The translations under genes and the position numbers were made by a program. The notes below the pieces were generated by a model. That model searched no databases and was not told where the DNA came from. It saw only the letters and a list, made by a program, of their open reading frames with translations. A DNA stretch of 64,000 nt, taken from Phoebastria nigripes. Taxonomy: Eukaryota; Chordata; Aves; Procellariiformes; Diomedeidae. Shown here piece after piece: positions 11,101 to 21,957 of this stretch. Position 1 is the stretch's first letter; each line of letters opens with the position of its first letter. Where the stretch lies: contig JAYKAV010000778.1 of the NCBI GenBank assembly GCA_035582835.1, positions 211,532 through 275,531 on the forward strand, given 5' to 3'.

Positions 11101-14100
11101 CGGAAAACCCAGGATGCTTCAAACACTCCAATAACTCAGTCTGTGGCATCCTTGTCCTGAATCAGCTTGGAGCGAATACACTAGCCTCAGCTCTGGATGT
11201 GCCCAGATTTGGGCAAGGTGTAAAACCACAACCGAAAGGTGCAGAGCATATGGTCTGGAAAGATCCTCTTACACCTCCTCAGAAACACCAGTGTGCCAGC
11301 TCTAGCCTGGCTTTCTGTTCAGCTTCTGCCCACTAAAATTCTCCAGGTAGTTCAGAGGGATGCAAGAGCACAACTCCAGTTTGCAGCACTCAGATGCCGC
11401 GCGCTGCTAGACACGGGTCAGCTCCCACCCCAGGGGCAGCTGCTGCCGCAGGGCTGATAGAAGCCTTGCACATAGATGATGCCAGCAAAACGCTTTGGGA
11501 TCCTGTATTGCTGTGAGCTGGGGTGAAGAGGAAAGCACCTGACAGGGCAGACCCCTCACAGCTCCCCTGCCAGACCCGGCCATTGCCACCCAGGGAGAGG
11601 GGCTGCAGCAGCTGGAAAGAGCCTGGGGGCAGGCGGGAGGGGGGGAACACCTGGAACAGAGGCCAAAAAAATATCTTGCTACAGCTCTGTTTGCACTTGT
11701 TATATCCCATCCAGCCCTCGCTTGTGAAACAGCTTCCTTGGATATTGTGTTTGTCACCAATAACAGTAGTAAAACTTTTCCAGCTGTTTTGACTGTTGCT
11801 CAAAACAGCTGCTCTGACTTTAGCTCACATGGGGTCAGAAGATGCCAACTGCTTTGTACTTCTGTAACGATCAGCACAGTATGGTGTAGGACAGGGATCA
11901 GTCTAAATCTTAACTCACAAGCCCTCCCAGAGTCTCACCCTGCTCAGCAGGAATCAGCATAATTCTCCTTGAAAACTAGCGCAAAGTATTTTGGAAACAA
12001 GCCCCTACTGCCTGTAGCCCAGCTGTTCTCAGACGGCAGTCTTAGGGCCACTCGCTGGGAGCTGGCATGTCACAGGGATCTCTTCCCGACTGCTGAAGTG
12101 CATTAAAAGATGCTAAAAATACAGAAATGCTTTCCGACTGTTTTTCATGTATGCAACCGCTGTAGCTGCCAAAAGGACGTGTTATTCAACCATGGATGAG
12201 TGGGTGGGGGGTACATGAGATCATAGAAAAGGCAAAGCATTCCTAACACAGGACCTATATTAAGATGCAATCCATGCACTTAAAAAAAATAATGACAACA
12301 AGCATTTTCCAATGCAGTGTCAGCCACAGGCCATATAAAGAAACACTCTCAAAATAGCTCTCCTACTGAAAAACAAACCAAAACAACCTCTTTCAGGGTA
12401 ACAGAGAACGCAACAGAATTAAACCCAACCGAGTTTTCTTTCTCGCCTTCATTAATCATTGATGGCGCTGTTTATTTCCTTTAATAACTCACCCAAAGAA
12501 ACTAGACCACCTGGTTTTACCTTCTGTTCGCAATCAGCTTCACTTCCTCATTATATTACAGCTGCTTTTCAGCACAAGAACATCTGGATTCAGATCTCCG
12601 ACGTATCAGAGACCTGCTGGGTGACTCTGCACCCCTACCTCTTCTGTGCCTCATTTCCCCCGCCTGTGAGCACAAGCACGGCTTAAAAGGCCCAATTCAT
12701 CCGTATTTGCAGGGCTCTCTTCAATACTTTGAGATTTTCCAATCAGTCAGCTCAGACATGCCTCTTTTCATCACCCAGTCCACCTGGCCCCAGGGTGTGT
12801 TGGGGCTCCTGTTTGCTTGTTTTATTACTGAGCAAAGTCAGCTCGTGCTATTTATAACTCCCGCTCCTCTCATGAGCCCAAGAGAGGAGAGAATGAGCTG
12901 AAATCTTTTTTGGCTGACGCACACTCAACAGTGAGCACTGAATAACTGGCTGGCGAGGGGAACTTCTGGAGCTGGGAACAGCTGGTAGAAAGTCAACGTT
13001 GAACCAACTTCCTAGAGTTCTCCATTACTTAATTTGCTTTCACAGCAATTTCAAACAGGCTAAATAATGGCTTATACTGGATTTGCATGGAGCACCCTCC
13101 ACCCTGCATTATTTTCAAGGACTTCTTCTAGGAGTTGTTTCAATACAGTGTGGAAACTGCCCAAACTGTCCNAAAGAACTGCAAGGACTCGCATTCAGGG
13201 CTTTGCTACAGACCCATACGTACCACGAAGAGCAGCATTTCCACATAACATGCCACTGACCTGGGTGCAGAGGGATTCAACTTAGAGAACATTTAATTTT
13301 CTTCCCCTCTGCAGAAGGGTCTGTCCCCAAAATTACACTTTTACCTTCACTGAGCAGGATCCTACCTTCAAGTTCACTATAGCCTTGACCTTGTTTCTGT
13401 TGAGGTTAGCAGTGCGTTTCTGTGAACTTCAAGAGCAGCAGAACAGAACCAGTATTAGCGATCAAGGCTATAGGTTTAAGAAAGTGCTAAAGCCTGGAAT
13501 ATCAGCTCTCCCTGCTCCTGGCTTTGCTGGCAGCTCTCATATCGATCACAAACACCACGTGTGAATCTGCCGCTCCCAGGACCCCTGATCAGTGGCTAAG
13601 CCACAACGGGAGTAAAAACAGTCTGACTAGAGGATTCCCTTGCCTGTGCTCCATATANGTTCTCCACCACTGACTCCCAGGTCCCATCTGCTCAGCTGAC
13701 AAGCCAGAACAGGCTTCCTCCCAACTGCCAGCACCGAACCCAGCTACCTGGGGGGAAAGAAAAAGTGAGAATGTTCTTCCTGCTTCATATTCACATAAAA
13801 CCTCTTCCCCCTACACCCTCAGGAAGGCACGAAACGGGGGGACACGAGCTCACACCACTGCAGCAGTTCTGTGGCATCGTCATTCCTGATCAGTCAATGT
13901 CCACACGAGCCCAGGGAACCAGCTGAGAGGGCCAAGCCAAAGAGGATTTTTAAAATGCATTTGGGGTCATGACTGCATTCAAAGGGCTGGGAAAGGAGCG
14001 TTTTGAAGCTGAGCTAGCTGTTTGCAAAGTGCTTTGGGAGCCAGGGGTTAACGCTGCAAGGTAGAAGTAATATAATAAACACGTAACTGGTTCTCCTTCA

Positions 14101-15505
14101 CACTCCAAGACTGGCAGTAGATAAAGCAGTCAAAACACAGCTATTCACATACTCCAAACACTGAATTATCATGGATAATACCTGCTCTCCCTCCATCACA
14201 GGCTCTCAAGGCACCTTCCCGGGTTGCTGCAGCACATTGTACAACAGCCTATTACGAGAGACAAGAACCACTATCCCCTTTTCACAAACAGAGAGCAGAG
14301 GCACAGAGACTTGCCCAGGCTGAGCTTGGCAGAGCTGAACATAACTCCCAGCAATCCTGTGTCTACTCTCACCTCTGAACAGCACAGGAGGCAGATTCAG
14401 GAGCAACAGCTCTCGTTTCCTTGCTCGATCCACTAAACATCACTCTGAGAGCTCAAAGAAAGTCAAAAGTCCCATTTCTAAGGCAGTCGGCAGGTTTAGG
14501 GAAAATGACATCATCTCAGAGTAATAACAAAGTGTCACAGCGATGGGATTCACTGCTATCGTTTATATGACCAATATAATGCTGCCAAAGCTGGGTCAGT
14601 GCAAGAAACAAGACGACCATCCCAAACTGCAGTTGTTACCCTTGGATCACAGTAGTGTTAGGTGCACAGGACACCTTTCCTGGCAGGAAAGGGGCTGGCA
14701 CATGCCGAGTGCTGCCAGGAGCAATCAAACGGACCTTATCAACCAGAAGTTTATTGCATCTATCAACACAATAAGCCTCACAAGGCGCAGTGGCTCTGTG
14801 AACCTGATTTCTTCACCGATCCAAAAGGCACTTACTGCAATTTAGATACATTAACGACTGCAGCAATGTTCCTGCTATTAGTGGCACTGTAATAGCACAC
14901 AAAAGTCCTAAGCAGAATCAGCTGCTCTGTCAAGCACTTGTATTAACACAAAAACAGGCACAAATCCTGCTCTGGAGAGGCTGCAGTCTAATTTCCCCCT
15001 CAGGATCACTCTTTTTGGGAACACGTGGGTAGATTCAGTGGCAGCTGGGGAAGGATGGTGATGGTAAGGACCTGGGATACGAGACTTTTATTCCTTGCAG
15101 TGACATAAACTCAGTGACTTCACCTCTCTCTGTTCTCTTCTCCCCCCTTGTAAATCAGGGCTGGCTTCTAGCTCACAAGAGTGGAGTGAAACAAAATCCA
15201 TTCACATTTGCCAAGAGTTTCGAGATCCGTAGATGACAGGCATTACACGCAGTGCAGCTCCGAGCGTGATTTAGTTACACAGTGCATTTGCATTGCTCTG
15301 CTAACAGCCAACCTTCTCTCAGAAACCTTTGGAGGCAGGTGGCAGCTGGGAAGAGTTATTCAGCCTAAAGCATTTGCATGCATCAAAGCAAGAAGCTGCA
15401 ATGCCCAGCCAGCAAACGGAGCTGTTGCAGTGCAATACATACCCAGCCAGGTGCAAGGAGGAGGAGGAACAGGGTCCAGGTCACTGTCCCCAAGTTGCCA
15501 GACAT
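4824..15505 (-). CDS. CCN-family matricellular protein, CCN2 (CTGF)-like, complete five-exon gene
   Basis: Coding exons, in transcript order, are 15505-15443, 10362-10149, 6218-5967, 5526-5336 and 5135-4824. They sum to 1032 nt, giving 343 aa plus a TAG stop; human CCN2 is 349 aa. All junctions are GT-AG and keep frame. Modules in order: signal peptide (1-21), IGFBP (Cys27-Cys91), VWC (Cys99-Cys162), TSP1 (Cys189-Cys232) and C-terminal cystine knot (from Cys245). The cysteine counts are 12, 10, 6 and 10, the full family set of 38. Family knowledge: CCN proteins are secreted and bind integrins, heparan sulfate, BMP/TGF-beta and VEGF. The TSP1 and CT parts are CCN2-like ([26 protein letters not shown]). 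CCN5 is excluded because it lacks a CT module. CCN1 and CCN3 fit less well. Whether this is true CCN2 or a separate paralog cannot be settled here, but its position beside TRNAU1AP argues for a separate paralog. Confidence 0.93.
5336..5526 (-). CDS. CCN2-like exon 4: TSP1 module
   Basis: Residues 178-240, 191 nt, ending CCAAG/GTACTG in phase 0. The acceptor GATCCAG before 5526 is the only nearby AG that fits the phase-1 donor of exon 3; it rebuilds an Ala codon (G/CA), as I recall for the CCN2 boundary. Six cysteines are present, with [10 protein letters not shown] and RVTNDN. The CSxxCG signature is intact. Confidence 0.92.
5527..5966 (-). other. Intron 3 of the CCN2-like gene
   Basis: A 440-bp intron with GT at 5966-5965 and AG at 5528-5527. 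No repeat or conserved structure was recognised inside. Confidence 0.85.
5967..6218 (-). CDS. CCN2-like exon 3: VWC module
   Basis: Residues 94-176 plus a split Ala at each end, 252 nt, from acceptor CCCTTCCCACAG to donor GGCGG/GTGAGT (phase 1 both sides). It carries ten cysteines. The run [20 protein letters not shown] followed by KCCEEWIC is highly typical of CCN2-type VWC domains, which in the family bind BMP and TGF-beta. The hinge after it is short and Glu-rich ([13 protein letters not shown]). Confidence 0.93.
6219..10148 (-). other. Intron 2 of the CCN2-like gene
   Basis: A 3.9-kb intron from GT (10148-10147) to AG (6220-6219). It is AT-rich with T and A runs at 7309-7326 and 7433-7448. 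No exon-like frame or clear mobile element was found. Confidence 0.85.
10149..10362 (-). CDS. CCN2-like exon 2: IGFBP module
   Basis: Residues 22-92, 214 nt, from acceptor CCCTCCAG to donor TTAG/GTGAGA (phase 1). It holds 12 cysteines, including the cluster ACGCCKVC, and the CCN-typical stretch ARQLGELC followed by [12 protein letters not shown]. The usual GCGCC motif reads ACGCC here (Ala50). An alternative AG four nucleotides into the exon would break the frame with exon 1, so the upstream AG was chosen. Confidence 0.9.
10690..10900 (-). repeat. MIR-like SINE remnant in CCN2-like intron 1
   Basis: The core GACTTGCCCAAAGTCAGCCAGC, preceded by GAAGATGGAAAAAGCAAGGC, matches the inverted MIR core, in which AGATGAGGAAACTGAGGC precedes GACTTGCCCAAGGTCACAC. 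It is strongly diverged; boundaries are approximate. Confidence 0.5.
12575..12690 (+). repeat. MIR-like SINE remnant in CCN2-like intron 1
   Basis: CTGGGTGACTCTGCACCCCT followed by CTTCTGTGCCTCATTTCCCC and a CCTGTGAGC tail follows the sense MIR core order (TGTGTGACCTTGGGCAAG, then TGTGCCTCAGTTTCC). Ends are approximate. Confidence 0.5.
14240..14420 (-). repeat. MIR-like SINE remnant in CCN2-like intron 1
   Basis: CCCCTTTTCACAAACAGAGA followed by GAGGCACAGAGACTTGCCCAGG resembles an inverted MIR core. It is weaker than the other copies because the trailing half is poorly preserved. Confidence 0.4.
15443..15505 (-). CDS. CCN2-like exon 1: start codon and signal peptide
   Basis: The ATG at 15505-15503 opens 21 codons reading [20 protein letters not shown] followed by Trp. 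This is a short polar N-terminus and a leucine-rich hydrophobic core, as in a secretory signal peptide. The exon ends TGG followed by the donor GTATGT, in phase 0. It joins in frame to the strong acceptor CCCTCCAG before position 10362. The start has G at -3 and T at +4, a moderate context. A TATA-like box lies about 100 nt upstream, which supports this exon as the first. Confidence 0.82.
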
Positions 15506-15543
15506 CCCGAGTAAAGGGAAGGGAGGGGATTCAGGCTGCCGAC

Positions 15544-15550
15544 TGACTCA
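15544..15550 (-). promoter_or_regulatory. Consensus AP-1 site in the leader of the CCN2-like gene
   Basis: TGACTCA is a perfect AP-1/TRE heptamer lying between the TATA-like box and the ATG. CCN1 and CCN2 are known AP-1 and YAP/TEAD targets, so use of the site is plausible but not shown. Single heptamers also occur by chance. Confidence 0.3.
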
Positions 15551-15602
15551 CTCCTCCTTCGGAGTTTCTCCTCTGTCTTTGGAGAAAGTTGCACACCAGC
15601 TT

Positions 15603-15640
15603 CTCTTTAAATAGCCTCCTGGAGGGGGCGTGCCCCGCAC
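15603..15640 (-). promoter_or_regulatory. Core promoter of the CCN2-like gene: TATA-like box and GC/KLF site
   Basis: Read on the minus strand, CTATTTAAAG at 15614-15605 is a TATA-like box about 100 nt before the ATG. Immediately upstream (15623-15640) is a GC-rich patch containing GGGGGCG and a CACGCCCC core, which suits SP1 or KLF factors. A TATA box near a single start fits the inducible CCN family. A 5' UTR of roughly 70 nt is inferred. No CArG box or TEAD site was found close by. Confidence 0.5.
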
Positions 15641-18600
15641 TTGAGTGACAATCTGGAAAGCAAGCTGAAATGGGTGCAACAAAAAATGTCCAAATTCCAG
15701 GGAACATGAGCAGATTCCTGTGGCCCTGGCGGTTACGGGGCTGCCGGCGCAGCCTGCAGCTTGGTTACTTTCCACGTGGGTAAATCAAATCCCAGTAAAA
15801 GCAGGATTATTATTTTTTAATTTTTCCTCTTTTTAACTCCGAAAGTATGAAGCCTGGGACAGCTTTCTTGACACAACCCCCCTTTCCCTACCTACATCCA
15901 TTCCTTTTTGGCTGCAAGAGCTGAGGACTTAAATAAGCAGAGCTCTGTGGTGCTCAATGTTTTTCCTTTGAACGGGAGGGAGAGATGGAAAGTTCAACGC
16001 TGTTAGGTGCAATTAGGTGGCATAACTGACCGTGCATCACCAGCACTTGCTGCTGCCAGCTCCGAGAAATTAAAGTTTCATGACTATAAAGACTGCTGTC
16101 TGAACTCCTGCAACGAGGAGCTGCTTGTTTTATGAGGCAATGAAAAGCTACGGGGTGAAGGTTTTTGATAAAGGACAGCAGTTCCCTGTAGTGCTTTATT
16201 TGCACCTCGGGATTGATGCAGGATGTCACACATTTTATCTTGGGGCATGATCTTTTCTGTTTGCTGCTGAAATACAGAACCAGGCTTCCACACAGGCTGC
16301 ACAAAAAGACCTTTAGAATATGAAAGAGTTGTTTTGTGTATTGAAAGAGTTGCTTTGTTTATTCCCAAACAGCAAGCGGAATGCTGCCATGGAAAGATGA
16401 GGAGAAGGAGTGCAGCAGAGGGCACTCTTAGTCCTTGCTGGCCGGGGGTATGACAGAGCAGGTTGGGTACCGGACAGGAATCCCCTGTGCTCCACATGAA
16501 GTGGCCTTAAAAAGATGGAGCCGTGCCTTTGAGTCAGGGACCTTTCCAGGGTAGAAGTGGTGCAAGATCTATGTACTTACTTNGGGCCAACATAAAGCAG
16601 GGGACAGGAGCATATGCAGAATGCACTGTGCCATGCAGTCCCTACCACATCCCAGCAGAGTGTGCTGGGAAGTAGGACAGAAGATGAAGAAAAATATAGG
16701 GAGTGTGTAGTGGGTCATCTAAATTCAGCCGCCTTCCTTCCTGCCTCCAAGTGTAGGGCATCTTAGCTGGGAATCAAGCCCTGCATTTTACTCAGGTCCT
16801 TTCAGGTCCCTGTGCAACACCAGATCAGCCTCCACACTCCCTATGCCATTGTTTGTCCACTGCTGAAAACAGACAGCTCCGACTCTTAATTAATTAGCAC
16901 TTGGAAAGCCCCTTGGGATTTGGGGCTGGAGAGCATTAGCACAGTGCAAACCACCTCAGATGCACCTCCTTCTTCTCCTCTTCCATAAGACGAGGGATTT
17001 CACAATCATTTCCGTAACAGCTACCTCTACTAATGTCACAACGAAGGATTATGTCTCCACACAAAAGATTTCATGTCCTGGAGGTGGTATAAACATCCAG
17101 TGCCCTAGAGCAGCTCAGAGCTAAAGGCAGTCTAGCTGGATATACATTCCCTCCCCTTTTGGAAGGCTTGGCACCTTAAACTATGTTGTCACCTAAAATT
17201 AGCTGCTCACATTTTGCAGGACATTCTCCCACTGCTCGTAAATAAGACAGGGATAAAGTGCTGCACACCTCTGTTCTCATTTTCTCACACAGCAAGAATA
17301 TAAACCACAGCTGAATTCCAAGCCATATGGGGCATTTGAAGGTATTGTATTTGTGCCTTTCTAAAAGGACAGTGCTTAATGTATGGCTCGATTCATACAT
17401 TGCTCCTTGTCCAAGAAGCAGCAGTTGCACCTTGAGCTATGATCTTCCAAATTCTGCTTTCAGAATTTCTTTTAACCCGCTGCATGACCACAAATGAATT
17501 GTTCAACCAAAGTCATAACACTCACTCACCTATCAGGAGTTTTGTGGGGAATATTCAGCACAAAACCAGGATTATGATGGCTGATTAAGTTTTCAACCTA
17601 CAACAAAAATAAAGAATAATTCAATTATAAAACATCCTTACCAAGCTGCTCATTATCATCCACCTGAATGCTTTCATCTTCCCAGGACAGTAGCATAAGA
17701 AAAACATACAGAGTTGCAATCCTGCTCATCCTTCAAGCCACCTTAACTCTGCCATGGCCAGCCAGCTGTCTCCCCTGCCTTGCCAGGAGACAAGCACCTG
17801 GATCCACTCTAGCTCCTTTACTGGATAACAGAACCAACATCTTGCACCAGTATCTTCACTGCAAAGTGCCAGGAGCAGCACCAAGCCCTCCACATGAGGG
17901 TTTCTGGGGACAGAGGAGCCCACTTTGCCTCTCAGAGCCCAGAGCAAGTCTGCCACAAAGACACCTTTTTACCATAAGCTGAAAAAAAAGTAGAGGAGCA
18001 GCAGGACATGAAGGACAAGTGTTAGGGAGCTCCCTACACCCATGGTCCAAGATTTTCTTAGGGCACTGCGACAACCAAAACTACCCCTAATGCTAGCAGC
18101 TGAACTGTTCACCCCACTGGACATGCCACTTGCCAAGAAGCAAGAGAAGAACATGAAGGTTGAATGACTCAGAATTATCAAANGGAGGAAACACCCAAGT
18201 TAACACCGATTTGCATCTCTTCTTTTTGCCTGAGCTGCCTCAAGTGAAGGGATGAAGATGTCAACCCTGCTTAAAATCTCCCCCAAGCAAAGAATAGTGG
18301 GTGTTTAATTCACCTTGTTACATTCTTCTGGGTTCACTCACCATCCCCAACCAGTGGCTTTCCTGAATTTATAGTAATTAAAAAAAAGAAGAAATTTAGA
18401 TAATTGCTAAAAATCATGTAAGCCTAAAGAATAAAATTAAGGCAAGCACACACACAGTTTTTTGGCTCAGCGTGATCTCTCCCAGTGGCACTCTGCCTGC
18501 AGAAGCCAAAATAAAAAGCCGGTACAAGCAGCATGGTAAAGGGAATCATGCTCACCCAGTCCTCAATGACTTCAAAGCTGTCCCCTGNCTCAAAGCTGCT

Positions 18601-21600
18601 TGGTTGCCCACAGGACATGCTGGTGGCTCTCACGACTGCTCCTTACGGGAAGGTTTCCATTCTCACAGCTGGCCAGTCTTAGCAAAAGTCACTGTTGGAG
18701 TGGATCACAGGCAATCACTCTAATTTGGCACTCTTAACTTTATTAGCCTCACTGAAATGATATCAAACACAAATTTGGCCCAGCAGAGATGGTGAGGTTC
18801 ATCCAGCTGGATGGTGTGAAACAGAGGAATTTCATTTCATTGTTCATTACCCAACTACTGATGCCTGCTTGATGCATCCTGCTCACATGCTCAGGCTAAA
18901 CTGATTGCCAGATTTGGGGCCATGAAGGAGTCCTGTCCCCTGCTTTTTGCCACCTTCTGTAGGCTGAGGATAAGATGCAATTCTTAAGATTGGCTGGGCA
19001 CTTTCATCCAGCTTCTCCCCTGATGATAAAAGGCTGCAAGACATAAGTGACACTGTTGATTTCTCCATCTGTGGTATATTACTAATAAAAGAACAAAACC
19101 CATCAACGTCTATCAAGGCTGTAAGTTTGCTGCAAGGTTGGAAAGGAGTTCTGCAGGTCTGTGTGCCTTGGGGTAGGACAAGTGTCTGAATGCTTTTGGG
19201 CTAAACATGGTTCCCAGAGACTTAACAGCTGAGATGGTCTCTTCCAGACCCGTGTTCCAGTTCAAGTTCAGTGCAAATTCAGCATCTGTCTAGAGGGACA
19301 TTTGGGGTCAGATTCATGCCATCTAATCCTTAGGCACTTAATTAAGGCATCTACATTAGAAGCCTAATCTCTCTAGGCTCTCTTTATAATCAGTGGAGAA
19401 GGACCGAAGCTCTTGAACTGCCTTCAGAGGGTCCCTATCTCCGTTGCTCCATACGTATCAGCTGTATCACGATGCTAGTTGCTGTAAATTGTCAGGAGAA
19501 AGTGTCATATAAAGGCAACACCAGAGCTCAGCAAAGGCTAAATGCTACAGCATATCTGACTCCAATCTGGGTGGGAAAGGCTACCCTGCCCTAAGGACGG
19601 GAACGGCAGGAAAAACCACCCCTCCCCACTTCAGCACAGCCTTGGGATGAAATCCTGAGTGCACGGAAACACCCACTGGCTTCAGCAGAGCTAGGATTCC
19701 CCTCTCCGTCTGGCTTGCCAGATACTACAGCCCTGAGGGCACGCTGTTGTGCCCATCGTTTAAGGGACGTCAAGCAGGGAACAAATTTCGTCCCTGGCTG
19801 CAGAGTTCACTAATGAAGTCTACAGTTATTTTAGTTCTGGGAAGAACACTCCATTGTATTTGAGGATTTATTGTGAAATAGAAGCCTATCAAGGGATGCA
19901 AAACTTGGGATGGGTGGGGTGCCTGTTGATGTCCTTATAAAGGAAGTAAATATATAAAAACACTCTTGGCATCACGAGTTCGGAAAGAGCCAGTGCTTAG
20001 AGCTTGCCAGCAAAAGCACACGTTCTCTTCTGGAAAAAAAAAAATGCCCCCCTGGAGCCTGATCTTGACAGGAGGCAAAAAGCCAGTTCTGCAGCTTACC
20101 AAAGAGTATGCAACCAAGGGCACCCACAGGGGCTACCAGGAAAGACACTAAACCCCATTTATCAATGCATAGGATACCCATTTCAGAACCGGTGAACAGT
20201 AAGAAAGTCAACTCTTCTGAGGACATACATGCAACAAGAAGCCTTCCCAAAGCAGAGTACTGCAGGTGTTGAGCTCTTTGCAAAAAATAGGCCTTGGTTT
20301 TGGAAGCAAAGCACTTGACAGTCTTCTCCTCCCTTTTGCCCTGTTTCTGCTGTTGTGAGAAACCTGGCATTTCACCCCAACCCAAGGCACAGCCAGCTGG
20401 GAGGGTTTCAGGCCAGCTAGGACCACTCTAATTATCTAACCTGACTTCTTGCCTAACACAGGCTGGAGGATTTTGCCTAAATAATGCACAAGATCCTGCA
20501 AAAAGGGCTTCTGTGACCAGCTTCTGCCTCCTGGCAGGTTACAACCAGCTCTGAATGTGGCAAAGAGGCAGAAGTTCATGCACGGACCAGGCCCTGGACT
20601 AGAGCTCTGGGGAGCCTGACCTAACACCCAGCCCTGCTGCAAACCCCCTGCAAGACCCCAGGCACACTGCACTGGCTGTAGCTACAACCCCTCCAAAGAG
20701 CGGTCAAGAAAGGGCTGGAATAACAGCTTGTTTCCTGACCTGACCACGCCTGGAGGCAGCGTGGGCTGTGCAGACATGTTCAAGGGCACAATCTGCACCA
20801 GGCGTGCTTGTGCAGGCACGTGCCCCAGGATCCCTGGGGCTCAGCATCCAGGTTACTGGTCCATGCAGAAAATCAAACCTCGAGGGCAATGCAGACAAAG
20901 CTGCAGGCAACCTGCCTCAAGGTTTGTCAAGGTGCAATAAAAAAGTACCTGTTACCTGCAGACCAGCACAGGTCTCCATGTGATAGTGTAATAGCAGGTG
21001 ATCTTCTGAGACCCTTAACAACTGCAAAATTTGGATACAAATGTGAGTCACCATCACGGCCAGGAGCATTTGTGCCGAGGCACTGGCTTGCACAGAACTA
21101 CAGGAGGAACAGGCCCTGGGAGGAAAGAGTCAGCTGCACCCACCTGTGAAATGGATGCTTCCTTGGGTTTTTCCACTTTTTAACTTACTGCATGCTTAAT
21201 TATCCTGAAGGAAAACTGCAGGGAGGGAGGGTATGTTTAAGGTGGACTTGGGTGGGCTCATTTAAGGAGGCCTCCTCATCTAGAGGACTCCTCTGGTGCC
21301 CATCTCTGATGTATCTGAATAGCACTCCACCTTTTATGGGATTTGGTCCTCNCAACACCTGCACAGATGTGGCACAAAAGGACGTGCTCAAGGTAATATG
21401 GCTTGTGAAAGAGAAGGGACTAATGTGAGTTCTCTCTAGTTATGGGCTACTGCATTGGGCTCTGCCACCCCCTGAATAAGCAGCCACTCTGCCATAATTA
21501 CCAGGAGCTTTTTCTAGTGCATAAGCCAGGCACTGCTGTGTCTATACAGCCATATCTGAAATCAGGGTGAAAATCCTCCACCAGATCCCTTCTCTCCAAA

Positions 21601-21883
21601 GACCTCTGGCATCAAAGGATCTCTGCCCTAAAAATCCAGGACTCAGCCCCTCAGTCAAAATAACTCTGCTGAAATCAGTAGGTCTTCCCTAACTTATACC
21701 AGCTGCACATCTCACACAGACTCAACAGGCAGCAACAAGTCCCTGAGCTCTGCCAGGATGGTAGGACCTGGAGGGGTGGGTGGCCTACCAGGACTTGTGT
21801 GTATCTCTCAGTAGGGATTTGGGATTCCAACAGGAGCCTGCCCACACCTTTCCCATTCAGGTCTTGGAAAAATTCCAGCTCAT

Positions 21884-21957
21884 TACATGGAATCAGTGAA
21901 TAATTTAGGTTGGAAGGACCCTTAGGTCATCTGGTTCCTCCTGCAGCCGATCCCAAT
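21884..21957 (-). repeat. Short, old CR1 3'-end remnant
   Basis: The plus strand reads GGAATCAGTGAATAATTTAGGTTGGAAGG and onward through GGTCATCTGGTTCC. This matches the reverse complement of CR1 3' ends, in which the ATAGAATCA repeat is followed by GGTTGGAAGGGACC. It is only about 70 bp and diverged. Confidence 0.65.

Larger units (their letters stand above)
10363..15442 (-). other. Intron 1 of the CCN2-like gene
   Basis: A 5.1-kb first intron between the signal-peptide exon and the IGFBP exon. It carries the MIR-like remnants listed separately and perhaps another weak one near 15060-15165. Nothing else could be identified. Large first introns often hold regulatory DNA, but no specific element is claimed. 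Confidence 0.8.

Noticed and set aside
13735..13760. Splice-like CCCCCCAGGTAGC on the minus strand in CCN intron 1
   Set aside because: No open exon with a matching phase adjoins it; the signal-peptide exon at 15505-15443 explains the gene fully.
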